Assembly: GCF_011601275.1 (NCBI RefSeq)
Contig: NZ_JAAOLY010000029.1
Coordinates: 1 to 43,418, forward strand
Source of the DNA: Janthinobacterium lividum
Lineage (GTDB): Bacteria; Pseudomonadota; Gammaproteobacteria; Burkholderiales; Burkholderiaceae_D
DNA: 43,418 nucleotides
Direction of reading: 5' to 3'
Made by a program: the position numbers and the translations under genes. Shown here piece by piece: positions 34,324 through 42,500 of the stretch (the stretch's first letter is position 1; each line of letters begins with the position of its first letter). The notes beneath the pieces were generated by a model. The model worked only from the letters and a program-made list of their open reading frames with translations. It did not search any database and was not told the origin of the DNA.

Positions 34324-35118
34324 ATGCCAAACCCCCGATTATTTGTCAGATCGCCCGAGGATTTCGATTCCGACACCTTCGAGCAGACTGCCGTGGCACT
34401 CGAACTTGCGTCGCAACAGAACGGCGTCGAGCATGTGGCGCACCAGCACCGCAAGGGACAGCTGATCCTGGCACTGCAAGGCGCCGTCACATGCGAAGTT
34501 TCCGATGCCTTGTGGCTGGTGCCACCACAGCATGGAGTCTGGATACCGAGCGGAATGGCCCACAGCTGCCGAGCAACGGGTAACGCCCACATCTACTTTT
34601 TGTTTATCGAGCCTGGTGCGGCCGTCATGCCGGACCAGTGCTGTACTGTCGCCATCGTACCTGTGGTCAGGGAGATGATCCGCTACATCGCCGAAAAGGG
34701 CCCCGTCGCTGCGACAGATGGGCCAAGCGCCAGGCTGATCGCGGTGTTGCTGGAACAGTTGTCACAAGCACCGGTCGAACAATTGCACTTGCCTATATCC
34801 GACCATCCAAAAATCAGGCGAATCTCCGATGCCCTGATCGCCGATCCCGGCGACCGCACCACCTTGCGTCAATGGGCAGATCTTCTAGCCATGAGCGAGC
34901 GGTCGTTGGCGCGGCTGGTCGAAAACAAGACAGGCTTGACGTTCGGCCGATGGCGGCAGCAATTGCACTTGATGATCGCGCTGAGTCAACTGGCAGAAGG
35001 ACAATCCGTACAAAATGTGGCAGGTAATCTTGGCTACGACTCTGTCAACGCCTTCATCACCATGTTCAAAAAGGCTATGGGGAAATCGCCGACCCAGTAT
35101 TTTTCATCGTTGCGGTAG
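34324..35118 (+). CDS. nimR: AraC-family regulator, NimR-like
   Basis: 264 residues: cupin-type sensor domain (HVAHQHRKGQLILALQGAVT, then LVPPQHGVWIPSGMAHSCRA) and C-terminal AraC DNA-binding domain with two HTHs (LRQWADLLAMSERSLARLVE and VQNVAGNLGYDSVNAFITMF, ending KKAMGKSPTQYF). The layout and the divergent MFS gene match NimR, which represses its own gene and nimT. The 84-base AT-rich gap to nimT should hold the shared operator; no certain motif was picked out. Confidence 0.9.
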   Translation: MPNPRLFVRSPEDFDSDTFEQTAVALELASQQNGVEHVAHQHRKGQLILALQGAVTCEVSDALWLVPPQHGVWIPSGMAHSCRATGNAHIYFLFIEPGAAVMPDQCCTVAIVPVVREMIRYIAEKGPVAATDGPSARLIAVLLEQLSQAPVEQLHLPISDHPKIRRISDALIADPGDRTTLRQWADLLAMSERSLARLVENKTGLTFGRWRQQLHLMIALSQLAEGQSVQNVAGNLGYDSVNAFITMFKKAMGKSPTQYFSSLR

Positions 35119-35156
35119 ACGATATGCGCGCTATCGCATTGTGACGGGAACCCTAG

Positions 35157-35270
35157 CTGTAGTGGCTCGCGTTTAGAACGTGCCATGCTCGCATTCGACG
35201 CGTTTCCCGGCTCAGATTAAGTGCAAATGACGCACGGCCCGTGCTCGCGCTAACTGCAATTGGAATCACC
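35157..35270 (+). repeat. dispersed intergenic repeat, copy A
   Basis: The stretch from GTGGCTCGCGTTTAGAACGT through CGCTAACTGCAATTGG aligns with the reverse complement of 37822-37940 over about 115 bases. In the best 49-base block about 39 positions agree. It is non-coding and lies between the 3' ends of the AraC gene and the monooxygenase gene. The rest of the 35119-35326 gap shows no other feature. Confidence 0.7.
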
Positions 35271-35326
35271 CCTACGTTGACAGGCTCTTAGAATGTGGTA
35301 CTTACATGTCAAGACCCGCTTGGTTA

Positions 35327-36814
35327 TCACGCGTTCCTTTTGATGCCCACAGCGTGATCCACGTAGCCGTCCGGACGTATGAGCAAGGCATGCGCGCCTG
35401 CCGGTGTTACTTGGGAGCCCGCAGGCACAGCTTTGATCGTATCGACCCATCGCATATCGAGCTCAGGCGTGTAGTTTCCACCCTCGCGATCCTCACTGGT
35501 CGTCAGTTGCAGCAGCAGCCAATGGCCACTGCGCAAAAAACTGAACAGCGAGGCTTGGCCACCGTTATCCAGTTTTAGCTGCCAGTCAGGCAGCCGCCGC
35601 CCTGTCCAATCGGGCAGCAGCGCCCATCCCTGCGGAACATCGACAACTGAGGCCGGGTATCGAATCCCGTAGCCGGACAAGTCATGCGCAAGCACTGCAT
35701 TAAGAGCAGGAATTTTCATCAGCTCACTGAATGTCTCTCGCAGCGCCTGTCCCGGAGCATCAAACGAATTCATCATTAGTGCACTTTGCGCCAAGGTATT
35801 TTGGTACAGCGCCGCACCAACGGCATGACGCTCTTTGTGGTAGCTGTCCAGCAGCGGCTCTGGCGCATGTCCGTTCACTACGCCCGCCAGCTTCCAGCCC
35901 AAGTTCATCGCGTCCTGCATGCCCACGTTCATACCCTGGCCGCCCGCCGGAAGGTGGATATGTGCGGCATCACCAACCAGCAAGATTCGATCTTTGCGGT
36001 AGACACTCGCCAGGCGGGTTTCATTCGAGAAGCGTGATAGCCACGTCGGTGCATGCAGGCCAAAGTCCTGTCCCGCCACCCGTGTGGACGAATCAGACAA
36101 CTCTTCGAGCGTGACGGGCGTGGTCGCAGGCACATCAACTCTGTCGGTATCGATCACGATGACGCGGAACATACCACTACCCAAGGGAACGATCATTAAT
36201 CCACCTGCCGCGTTGCCGACACTGAATCCCGGCGTAGACGGCGGTGCGCTCAGACGAACGTCGCCAAGCATGACAGTCTTCGTAGCCGGCAGACCATGGA
36301 AGGCGATGCCTGCGTGCTGGCGAACCAGACTACGCGCGCCGTCTGCACCGACCACGTAGCTGCCAGAAATATCGAAAGGGGCGCTGTGCTGTTGTCCCAT
36401 CACGGAAATGCCATCGGCCGTTTCGACAATGCGCTCCACCGTAGCATTCCTGCGCAATTCAACCCCTAGCTCAAGCGCCCATGTCTCCAGCAGTTGCTCG
36501 GTCACGCTCTGTGGGATGAACAGTGTGTAGGGATAGGTGGTGTCGATCACCGAAAAGTCAAGTCGCGTCTTCAATCCCGCAAAATGCCCGCTGGGAATCT
36601 TTATGCCGTTCGCCAGAAAGCGGTCAGCCACGCCACGTTGGGCCAGCATCTCCACCGTCCTGCCGTGCATAGTTAGCGCGCGCGACTGCGCTATTGGCGC
36701 GTCACGGCGCTCTAGTACTGTGACGCGTATTCCTGCCAACCGCAACTCGCATGCCAGAGTTAAACCTACAGGGCCTGCACCTACTACGATCACATCCGCA
36801 TTTTCATTTTTCAT
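35327..36814 (-). CDS. FAD-dependent aromatic monooxygenase (class A flavoprotein)
   Basis: 495 residues with the class A flavoprotein monooxygenase marks: G12-A-G-P-V-G17 dinucleotide loop, the DG motif GADGARSLVRQHAG, and the GD motif RILLVGDAAHIHLPAGGQGM. The C-terminal thioredoxin-like domain (from about 390) is of the PgaE/RdmE and rifampicin-monooxygenase type, using NADPH and oxygen to hydroxylate aromatic or polyketide substrates. GAGGTG lies before the ATG at 36814. It is divergent from a TetR gene and carries that regulator's palindromes in its promoter, as in antibiotic-inactivating systems; detoxification is a fair guess, the substrate is unknown. Confidence 0.92.
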   Translation of the reverse strand: MKNENADVIVVGAGPVGLTLACELRLAGIRVTVLERRDAPIAQSRALTMHGRTVEMLAQRGVADRFLANGIKIPSGHFAGLKTRLDFSVIDTTYPYTLFIPQSVTEQLLETWALELGVELRRNATVERIVETADGISVMGQQHSAPFDISGSYVVGADGARSLVRQHAGIAFHGLPATKTVMLGDVRLSAPPSTPGFSVGNAAGGLMIVPLGSGMFRVIVIDTDRVDVPATTPVTLEELSDSSTRVAGQDFGLHAPTWLSRFSNETRLASVYRKDRILLVGDAAHIHLPAGGQGMNVGMQDAMNLGWKLAGVVNGHAPEPLLDSYHKERHAVGAALYQNTLAQSALMMNSFDAPGQALRETFSELMKIPALNAVLAHDLSGYGIRYPASVVDVPQGWALLPDWTGRRLPDWQLKLDNGGQASLFSFLRSGHWLLLQLTTSEDREGGNYTPELDMRWVDTIKAVPAGSQVTPAGAHALLIRPDGYVDHAVGIKRNA

Positions 36815-36826
36815 TTGCACCTCAAT

Positions 36827-36839
36827 CTAACATCGTTAG
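36827..36839. promoter_or_regulatory. TetR operator 1
   Basis: CTAACATCGTTAG, palindromic with arms CTAAC/GTTAG, lies 12 bases upstream of the monooxygenase ATG. Its partner at 36859 is nearly identical, so both are likely bound by the divergent TetR protein. Confidence 0.7.
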
Positions 36840-36858
36840 TTAAAAAATTTATGTTAAT

Positions 36859-36871
36859 CTAACGTCGTTAG
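36859..36871. promoter_or_regulatory. TetR operator 2
   Basis: CTAACGTCGTTAG, arms CTAACG/CGTTAG, 32 bases (about three helix turns) from operator 1 and 19 bases ahead of the tetR-type ATG. Placement between the divergent genes suggests joint repression of both. Confidence 0.72.
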
Positions 36872-36890
36872 TCTGTCAAACAAGAAGTTT

Positions 36891-37547
36891 ATGAAGATCC
36901 AACGTGAAGCCGTAATTGCCACCGCTTTGAACCTGCTGGACGAGGTAGGTATAGAGGGTCTTACAATGCGCCGTCTTGCCCAGGAACTGGACATCAAAGC
37001 AGCATCACTGTATTGGCACTTCGCCAATAAGCAGGCTTTGATGAATGGCATAGCCGACGCTTTGATTGAAGGGGTCGCGCACGAGCATCCGGACGAACTG
37101 TCCCCCTCGACTGCTTGGTTCGATGCGGTCAGCGCGACCGCACATGAGATTCGAAATGCGCTGCTCAAGCGGCGGGACGGTGCACGCGTATATGCTGGCA
37201 CCTACGTCATCACCGACAACACACTTCGCGTTGCCGAGGCATTGATCGGCCCTTTGTGCGAGGCTGGGGCCTCCACTCGGCTGGCGTCTTGGGGTGCCTT
37301 CAGCATCATCTATTACGTAATGGGCTTCGTGATGGAAGAGCAACCGCTGGCTGCCCCTGGTGAAATATCGCTGGCCATCGCAACTCACCGTGACCAGTTT
37401 GAAGCTCTGGCGGCTAAGGGCTATCCACATGTTTTGGCTGCGGCAGCGGAATTATTCAGCCCGGATTTTGATGCGCGATTTGACGCTGGCCTCGATCTGC
37501 TTATCACCGGTCTTCGCATGAGGATCGCAGAAAGTTCCCATGCTTGA
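36891..37547 (+). CDS. TetR-family repressor
   Basis: 218 residues. N-terminal HTH MKIQREAVIATALNLLDEVG, GLTMRRLAQELDIKAASLYW HFANKQALMNG, then a TetR_C-type ligand domain resembling that of tetracycline repressors. The gene is divergent from the flavin monooxygenase, and the 76-base gap contains two near-identical palindromes, the expected operators. The inducer is probably a substrate of the monooxygenase. Confidence 0.93.
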   Translation: MKIQREAVIATALNLLDEVGIEGLTMRRLAQELDIKAASLYWHFANKQALMNGIADALIEGVAHEHPDELSPSTAWFDAVSATAHEIRNALLKRRDGARVYAGTYVITDNTLRVAEALIGPLCEAGASTRLASWGAFSIIYYVMGFVMEEQPLAAPGEISLAIATHRDQFEALAAKGYPHVLAAAAELFSPDFDARFDAGLDLLITGLRMRIAESSHA

Positions 37548-37940
37548 ACTAATTATTAACTTTTTTACTTCACACTTGCTCCGCGAACTTATGTCATACC
37601 CTTCGGAGGGTTATAGGTCGAGGAACACGATTTTTCTTCAAGGATTTATACTAAGCGAGCGAGCTGCATCGATTCTCACGTATTGCCCGGCATGTCGCCA
37701 GGTGGAGCGATGCAGTATCGGGAGACCTGGAATTCCTCGCCGTGGCGTTTTCAATAGGCGGTGACGTATTAGCCACATCATTTTAAAGTCTGCATTCGGC
37801 CGAAGCGGAAATTGCCTCTGAGGGATTGCAAGCTCATTTGCAGATAGCGTGAGCACGGGCCCCCCGTTATTTGCAGTTAATTCGAGCCGAAAACGGCGTC
37901 GGATGCGAGCACGCCCGTTTTCAAACGCGAGCCGTTACAC
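37548..37940. other. non-coding gap between tetR-type gene and lactonase gene
   Basis: No gene supported. An imperfect hairpin ATACCCTTCGGAGGGTTAT (37594-37612) follows the TetR gene without a long T run. The right third is repeat copy B; nothing else recognisable. Confidence 0.4.
37822..37940 (-). repeat. dispersed intergenic repeat, copy B (inverted relative to copy A)
   Basis: The reverse complement reads ACGGCTCGCGTTTGAAAACG ... CGTGCTCGCATCCGACGCCG ... AATTAACTGCAAATAACGGG ... CACGCTATCTGCAAATGAGC, aligning with copy A at 35157-35270. It begins directly at the stop of the lactonase gene. Together the copies form widely spaced inverted repeats around the monooxygenase/TetR pair. Confidence 0.7.
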
Positions 37941-38792
37941 CTAGCCAGCGAAACAGGTCTCGGGCATGCCGTTTATTCCTGGTATGCCGACCGCAAGCAC
38001 GGCGCCGTCTGCATCGGTGGGCTTAGCGAGGCCCACCCTTGCGCTGGTACAGAACAGCGTGTCGCCCGAGAGCCCGCCGATGGCCGGACAGGTGCTCTGA
38101 TTCGCCGGCGACGTAATGACACGATCAATGCGGCCATCCGGGCTGTACCGAACGACCCTGCTGCCGCCCCACTCCGCATTCCACAGGAAGCCATCCGCAT
38201 CGACACAGGAGCCGTCCGGCGCGCCTCCGCCGATGACATCCGCAAATACATGTTGATGTTCAAGGCTAGGGTAATCGCAGCAAAAAATGTGCGGCTGCAG
38301 CGAATCGCAGTAATACATAGTCGTGCCGTCAGGACTGAAGCAAATGCTGTTGGCGATGGCAACGCCGGGCAGCGACAGAGACTCGATGCTCATTGTTTGC
38401 GCATTGAGACGATAAAAAGCCCCCACCTGCTCCTGCGGTTCGCCTTCGTGCATCGTGCCGAAGACAAAGTTACCGGCGCGATCGCAACGCCCGTCACCAA
38501 TACGTGTATCAAGGTTGCCCGGTGATGCAGCTATTTCGTTGACCACACCTGTCGCCAGATCAAAAAAGACCAGGCGGGATGCCAGGCCGAGTAACAGCAC
38601 GTCTTGCCGCGCGGTGAATGCAAACGACGCCAGGCGCTCGGGCAAGGGCCAGCGCCCACGGACCCCGGTACCCGGCGCGTAGGCCAGCAGCTCGTTTCCT
38701 AGGATGTTGGTCCAGAAAAGCCGGTGCGTCCGTGGACACCAGATCGGACATTCGCCTAGCAGATCGTCGGATTTTTCAATAATTTCGAACAT
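37941..38792 (-). CDS. SMP-30/gluconolactonase-family protein
   Basis: 283 residues of the six-bladed SMP-30/regucalcin fold. Metal-site residues appear in GECPIW (Glu), IANSICFSPDG (Asn) and PDGSCVDADGFLWNAEW (Asp); substrate-site RIGDGRCDRAGNFVFGTM. The group hydrolyses sugar lactones such as L-arabino- or gluconolactone. It is 58 bases downstream of the YdcZ-type transporter gene on the same strand, and may close an operon with it and the amidohydrolase, though no sugar dehydrogenase accompanies it here. Confidence 0.88.
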   Translation of the reverse strand: MFEIIEKSDDLLGECPIWCPRTHRLFWTNILGNELLAYAPGTGVRGRWPLPERLASFAFTARQDVLLLGLASRLVFFDLATGVVNEIAASPGNLDTRIGDGRCDRAGNFVFGTMHEGEPQEQVGAFYRLNAQTMSIESLSLPGVAIANSICFSPDGTTMYYCDSLQPHIFCCDYPSLEHQHVFADVIGGGAPDGSCVDADGFLWNAEWGGSRVVRYSPDGRIDRVITSPANQSTCPAIGGLSGDTLFCTSARVGLAKPTDADGAVLAVGIPGINGMPETCFAG

Positions 38793-38850
38793 GATTTTCT
38801 CGTTTGTGTAGATTATTTTCTGATGCGGCTCTGCCAGCGAGACGCCGCTT

Positions 38851-39324
38851 TCATCCGTTCAGCGCTCTCGACACGCGGTCGCCGAATACCAGTACGGTCA
38901 AACCGGCGATCATCAGCAGCGCGCCTACCAGTTTTGCTGCGGAAATCGGCCGTGCCGTTGCACCCAGCAGGGCAAAGTGATCGATAACTAACGAAGACAT
39001 CAGTTGGCCGACGACGGCCAGCCCCACCAGCAATGTCAGGCCGATGCGCGGTGCCAGTAGGACATTGCACAGCAGTGCTCCGGCACCGAGCATGCCGCCC
39101 AACAGGCTCCAGAGGGGCTGGGCAGGCACTTGCGCGAGTGATGGGACGGTACCACCGCGCAGCAAGGCGATCAAAGCGAGAAACAACCCACCGATGATGA
39201 AAGACACTAGCGAGGCCGTCAGCGAGTCCCCGCCGATGCTGCGCGCTAACTGCCCATTCAACGTGGTTTGCAAGGCGATGGCAATGCCGGCGCAGAAAGC
39301 AATCGGTAACAGTAACGCGTTCAT
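38851..39324 (-). CDS. DMT-superfamily membrane protein, YdcZ/DUF606 type
   Basis: 157 residues with about five hydrophobic helices; MNALLLPIAFCAGIAIALQT and LNGQLARSIG near the start and the GLAVVGQLMSSLVIDHF segment are typical of the YdcZ/DUF606 small transporters. I chose ATG 39324 because the longer frame upstream lies inside the amidohydrolase gene. It starts 10 bases after that gene's stop and is clearly cotranscribed. It may move a product or substrate of the amidohydrolase. Confidence 0.87.
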   Translation of the reverse strand: MNALLLPIAFCAGIAIALQTTLNGQLARSIGGDSLTASLVSFIIGGLFLALIALLRGGTVPSLAQVPAQPLWSLLGGMLGAGALLCNVLLAPRIGLTLLVGLAVVGQLMSSLVIDHFALLGATARPISAAKLVGALLMIAGLTVLVFGDRVSRALNG

Positions 39325-39334
39325 CCAGCGCTGC

Positions 39335-40723
39335 TTACGAACCGTGAATCGGTGCAAAGGACGCCTCGAACAGATCGGGCTGGTAACCGGCGGCACTGAA
39401 CAGGTGGCCACACGATTCGTCGATTGCAGCACGCAGCTTTGCCTGATCCACGCCCAAGACAACGCCACCGCGTTTGCGCACGCGCCCACCAACGATGACG
39501 GTATCGATATTGCTGCGCTCTGCCGCGTGCACCACGGTGCCGATGGCGTTGTTGACCGGGTAAATGTTCAGGTCGCCGGTGCGTATCAGCACCAGGTCGG
39601 CCTGCTTGCCCGGGCTCAAACTGCCAATCCGTTGTTCCAGCCCCGCAACTGCGGCGCCGTCGATGGTGGCAGCCTCAAGTAACCGGAAAGCATCGCTGGG
39701 CGCTGCCACATGGTGATGCCCGTGATGGCGCCGGGTATGATCCATCGCCCGTTGCAGATAGAACGCCACGCGCATTTCCATGAACATGTCACCGCTGTAC
39801 GAGGTCTCGTTGTCGATACTCAGGCCGGGGCGTATGCCGTGCTCGAATGCCTTCTGCCAGGCGTTCACGCCATCCTCGATGCCGTAGTGTGCATCCGAGC
39901 GGGGGCAGACATTGACGCGCACACCTGCTTCGCGCAAGATGCGCCAGCCCGATTCCGGCAGGCAGGTGCAGTGGTTGAAGATGTTGTCGCTGCCGAGCAT
40001 CCCCTGCGCATGCAGGCCTTCGAGCTCGGCTGACATGTCACCGCCAAAAAACTCGGTCACGATGGGAATGCCCAATTGACGGGCGACGGCCCACTGCTGC
40101 GGTTCCAGCTGCGCCATCATGGCCAGCGTCACCAGGCTGTCAGGCTTGGTGAAATATTTTTCCTGCAGGCGTGCCAGGTTACCAGGCCAATGCGCCTCGT
40201 CCCAGACGCCAGATACGGGCGCCCCGGAAGCATGCACCGCGCGGATACCGGTATCTAGCAATGCTTCCACTGCCGCGTCGGAGTGCGCAGCCGTGCGGCT
40301 GTTGTGGGAATTGTCGATCACGGTCGTGATGCCGGCGTCGATGCAGCCCAGTGCCGTGAGCAGATTGCCCACGTAGATGTCGCGCGGCCGGTAGTATTTG
40401 GCAAACGAGAAATGCGTGGCGTTGCAATAGTCCTCGAGCGTTGCCGCATTCGGGTTGATGCGGCGCAGCTGGCCTTCCCAAGAATGGCGGTGGGTATCGA
40501 CCATGCCCGGAATGGCGATCATCTGCGCGGCATCGATCACTTCGGCACCGTCGGCCGCCAGATGCTCACCGATGGCGGCGATGGCGCCATCGGCGATCAG
40601 GATGTCGCCCCTGGGCATATTGCCGATATTGCCATCCATGCTGATGATCGTGGCGCCGCGTATCAATATCCTGTGCGGGACTGGGGCCAGCGGTGCCAGC
40701 AGTTGACGGTCTTGTTCGGTCAT
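39335..40723 (-). CDS. metal-dependent amidohydrolase (TRZ/ATZ-like deaminase family)
   Basis: 462 residues. Metal ligands H78-x-H80 in VDTHRHSWEGQLR, a later His in FNHCTCLPES, and Asp in SIDNETSYSGD; the C-terminal beta-sandwich contains GSLSPGKQADLVLI. This is the cytosine deaminase/TRZ-ATZ branch that deaminates or dechlorinates nitrogen heterocycles. A His-rich run (RRHHGHHH) near residue 325 is unusual. It heads a probable operon with the YdcZ-type transporter and the lactonase and is divergent from a LysR gene. Its C-terminal third is duplicated at 32388-32766. Confidence 0.9.
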   Translation of the reverse strand: MTEQDRQLLAPLAPVPHRILIRGATIISMDGNIGNMPRGDILIADGAIAAIGEHLAADGAEVIDAAQMIAIPGMVDTHRHSWEGQLRRINPNAATLEDYCNATHFSFAKYYRPRDIYVGNLLTALGCIDAGITTVIDNSHNSRTAAHSDAAVEALLDTGIRAVHASGAPVSGVWDEAHWPGNLARLQEKYFTKPDSLVTLAMMAQLEPQQWAVARQLGIPIVTEFFGGDMSAELEGLHAQGMLGSDNIFNHCTCLPESGWRILREAGVRVNVCPRSDAHYGIEDGVNAWQKAFEHGIRPGLSIDNETSYSGDMFMEMRVAFYLQRAMDHTRRHHGHHHVAAPSDAFRLLEAATIDGAAVAGLEQRIGSLSPGKQADLVLIRTGDLNIYPVNNAIGTVVHAAERSNIDTVIVGGRVRKRGGVVLGVDQAKLRAAIDESCGHLFSAAGYQPDLFEASFAPIHGS

Positions 40724-40870
40724 GGTGGATTCCTGGAAGAGCTAATGGGTGCACGCAGTCTAGTGCAGGCAAGCACGCGGAAAAAGTGGCGCCGGACGTT
40801 TTCATTCTGCAAAAAATCCGAATAATGTTGGGTTATAGTGCCATTTCCTTTGGCGCTACACGGACAAGAC

Positions 40871-41755
40871 ATGGATCGCGTACAAGCAATGCAGGTATTT
40901 CTTCGCGTGGTCGAGAGCCGCAGTTTTGTGCGCGCGGCCGAAACCCTGGGCTTGCCCGCCTCGTCGGTCACCAGCATCATCAAGCGGCTGGAAAAACATT
41001 TGCAGACGCGCCTGCTGAACCGTACCACCAGACACCTCAGCCTGACGCCCGAAGGCGAGCGCTACTTCCACCGCTGCCGCGAAATACTCGATCTGATCGC
41101 CGACACCGAAGCGGGCCTGCACGACGCGGGCGGGCGCCCGCAGGGACGGCTGCGCGTGGATATGCCTGGCGGCATTGCCCATGCCGTGATCCTGCCCCAG
41201 TTGGCGCAATTCCAGCAGCGCTATCCGGATATCTACCTGATGATCGGCGTCAATGACCGCCAGGTGGACCTGATACAGGAAGGCGTCGATTGCGTGATCC
41301 GCACCGGCAGCCTCGATGATTCGACCCTGGTCGCGCGCCGCCTGGGCGAACTGCGCTGGATCACCTGCGCGGCGCCCACCTACCTGGCCGAACACGGTAT
41401 TCCCGCAACCCTGGAAGATTTGCCGGGACACCGGGCCGTCAACTACTTTTCCAGCACGCCGCGACGGGGCGGCGAGCTGCATTTCATCGACGAGGGCGTC
41501 AATGTCGCCGTTCCCCTGCCCGGCACGGTCGCCGTCAACGAGACGGGGCTGTACATCGAGCTGGGTCTGGCCGGCCACGGCTTGATGCAGCTGGCCGAGA
41601 TCCTCGTAAGCGGCCATTTGCGGACCGGGGCTTTGGTCGAGGTGCTGGGCGACAAGCGGCCGGCGCCCGTGCCCGTATCGCTGCTCTACCCCCATCAGCG
41701 CTTTCTTTCCCCGGCGATGCGGGCATTCACCGACTGGACGGCCGGGCTGTTCTGA
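40871..41755 (+). CDS. LysR-family transcriptional regulator
   Basis: 294 residues from ATG 40871: MDRVQAMQVFLRVVESRSFV HTH start, then SSVTSIIKRLEKHLQTRLLN, and a LysR effector domain from about 90 (GRLRVDMPGGIAHAVILPQL). The frame is open 11 codons further up, but this ATG begins the conserved helix. Divergent from the amidohydrolase operon, so that operon is its most likely target. Confidence 0.92.
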   Translation: MDRVQAMQVFLRVVESRSFVRAAETLGLPASSVTSIIKRLEKHLQTRLLNRTTRHLSLTPEGERYFHRCREILDLIADTEAGLHDAGGRPQGRLRVDMPGGIAHAVILPQLAQFQQRYPDIYLMIGVNDRQVDLIQEGVDCVIRTGSLDDSTLVARRLGELRWITCAAPTYLAEHGIPATLEDLPGHRAVNYFSSTPRRGGELHFIDEGVNVAVPLPGTVAVNETGLYIELGLAGHGLMQLAEILVSGHLRTGALVEVLGDKRPAPVPVSLLYPHQRFLSPAMRAFTDWTAGLF

Positions 41756-41796
41756 GATGCCCTGGACGCACCGCGTGCACGCTTTTGAAAACTGCT

Positions 41797-41812
41797 ATAT
41801 GATGATCGTCAT
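41797..41812. promoter_or_regulatory. shared operator-like sequence, copy 1 (tetR-type gene)
   Basis: ATATGATGATCGTCAT abuts and overlaps the ATG at 41811. The identical 16 bases recur at 42454 before the SDR gene, so it is a good candidate for the TetR binding site, giving autorepression. Confidence 0.65.
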
Positions 41813-42404
41813 GCAGAACTCACCGAACAAACCGGCGGCGCAAAGCCGCAAGGAAGCCACCCACGAGCGCATCGTCGAGGTGGCCACGCGCGCCATCCGC
41901 CGCAGCGGCTATGCGGGCACGGGCGTGGCCGACATCATGAAGGAAGCGGGCCTGACGCATGGCGGCTTCTATGCGCACTTCGCTTCGCGCGACGCGCTGC
42001 TGGCTGAAGCGGGCGACCGCGCGGGCGCCGAAGCCGTGGCGCTGGCGGCCAGGGTGGCCGCTGCCGCCCCGCCCGGCCAGGCGCTGCAGGCCATGCTGGC
42101 CGCGTATCTGTCGCCCGAACATGTCGCCGCCATCGAGGTGGGTTGTCCCGTGTCGGCGCTGGGCTCGGAAATGCCGCGCCAGGCACCCGAGGTGCGGCGC
42201 GCCGCCACCATCCATATCAAGGAAATGATCGACCTGTTCGCGCGCCAGTTGCCGAACTGGGGCCAGCCCGAGGCCCACGCGCAAGCGATGGCCATGGTGT
42301 GCGCCATGATCGGCACGACCATCCTCGCGCGCGCCGTGGACGAACCGGCCCTGTCGGACGCGCTGTGCGCGGCCACCCTGGCGCAGTTTCAGACACCAAG
42401 CTAG
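41811..42404 (+). CDS. TetR-family repressor
   Basis: 197 residues: HTH in THERIVEVATRAIRRSGYAG, TGVADIMKEAGLTHGGFYAH, FASRDALLAEA, and a C-terminal domain of the TetR_C_16/YcdC-like group that includes VGCPVSALGSEMPRQAPEVR. ATG 41811 is preferred; the longer frame starts 54 bases up without a ribosome site. It precedes an SDR gene by about 96 bases; the two share a 16-base sequence in their promoters. Confidence 0.92.
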   Translation: MQNSPNKPAAQSRKEATHERIVEVATRAIRRSGYAGTGVADIMKEAGLTHGGFYAHFASRDALLAEAGDRAGAEAVALAARVAAAAPPGQALQAMLAAYLSPEHVAAIEVGCPVSALGSEMPRQAPEVRRAATIHIKEMIDLFARQLPNWGQPEAHAQAMAMVCAMIGTTILARAVDEPALSDALCAATLAQFQTPS

Positions 42405-42411
42405 CCGCATC

Positions 42412-42444
42412 GCCCGTGGCCTTGATCCGTCCCGGGCTTTTTTT
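42412..42444 (+). terminator. Rho-independent terminator after the tetR-type gene
   Basis: GCCCG (42412-42416) pairs with CGGGC (42433-42437), followed by seven T residues (42438-42444). The loop is long but the stem plus T run is characteristic. Confidence 0.55.
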
Positions 42445-42453
42445 GAAACAAAA

Positions 42454-42471
42454 ATATGATGATCGTCATAT
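42454..42471. promoter_or_regulatory. shared operator-like sequence, copy 2 (SDR gene)
   Basis: ATATGATGATCGTCATAT, a near-perfect palindrome (one mismatched pair), 30 bases ahead of the SDR start codon. Its first 16 bases match the copy at the TetR start. Likely the repressor site controlling the SDR operon. Confidence 0.7.
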
Positions 42472-42500
42472 TCAATATTCTCAACCACTGAAGGAATGCC

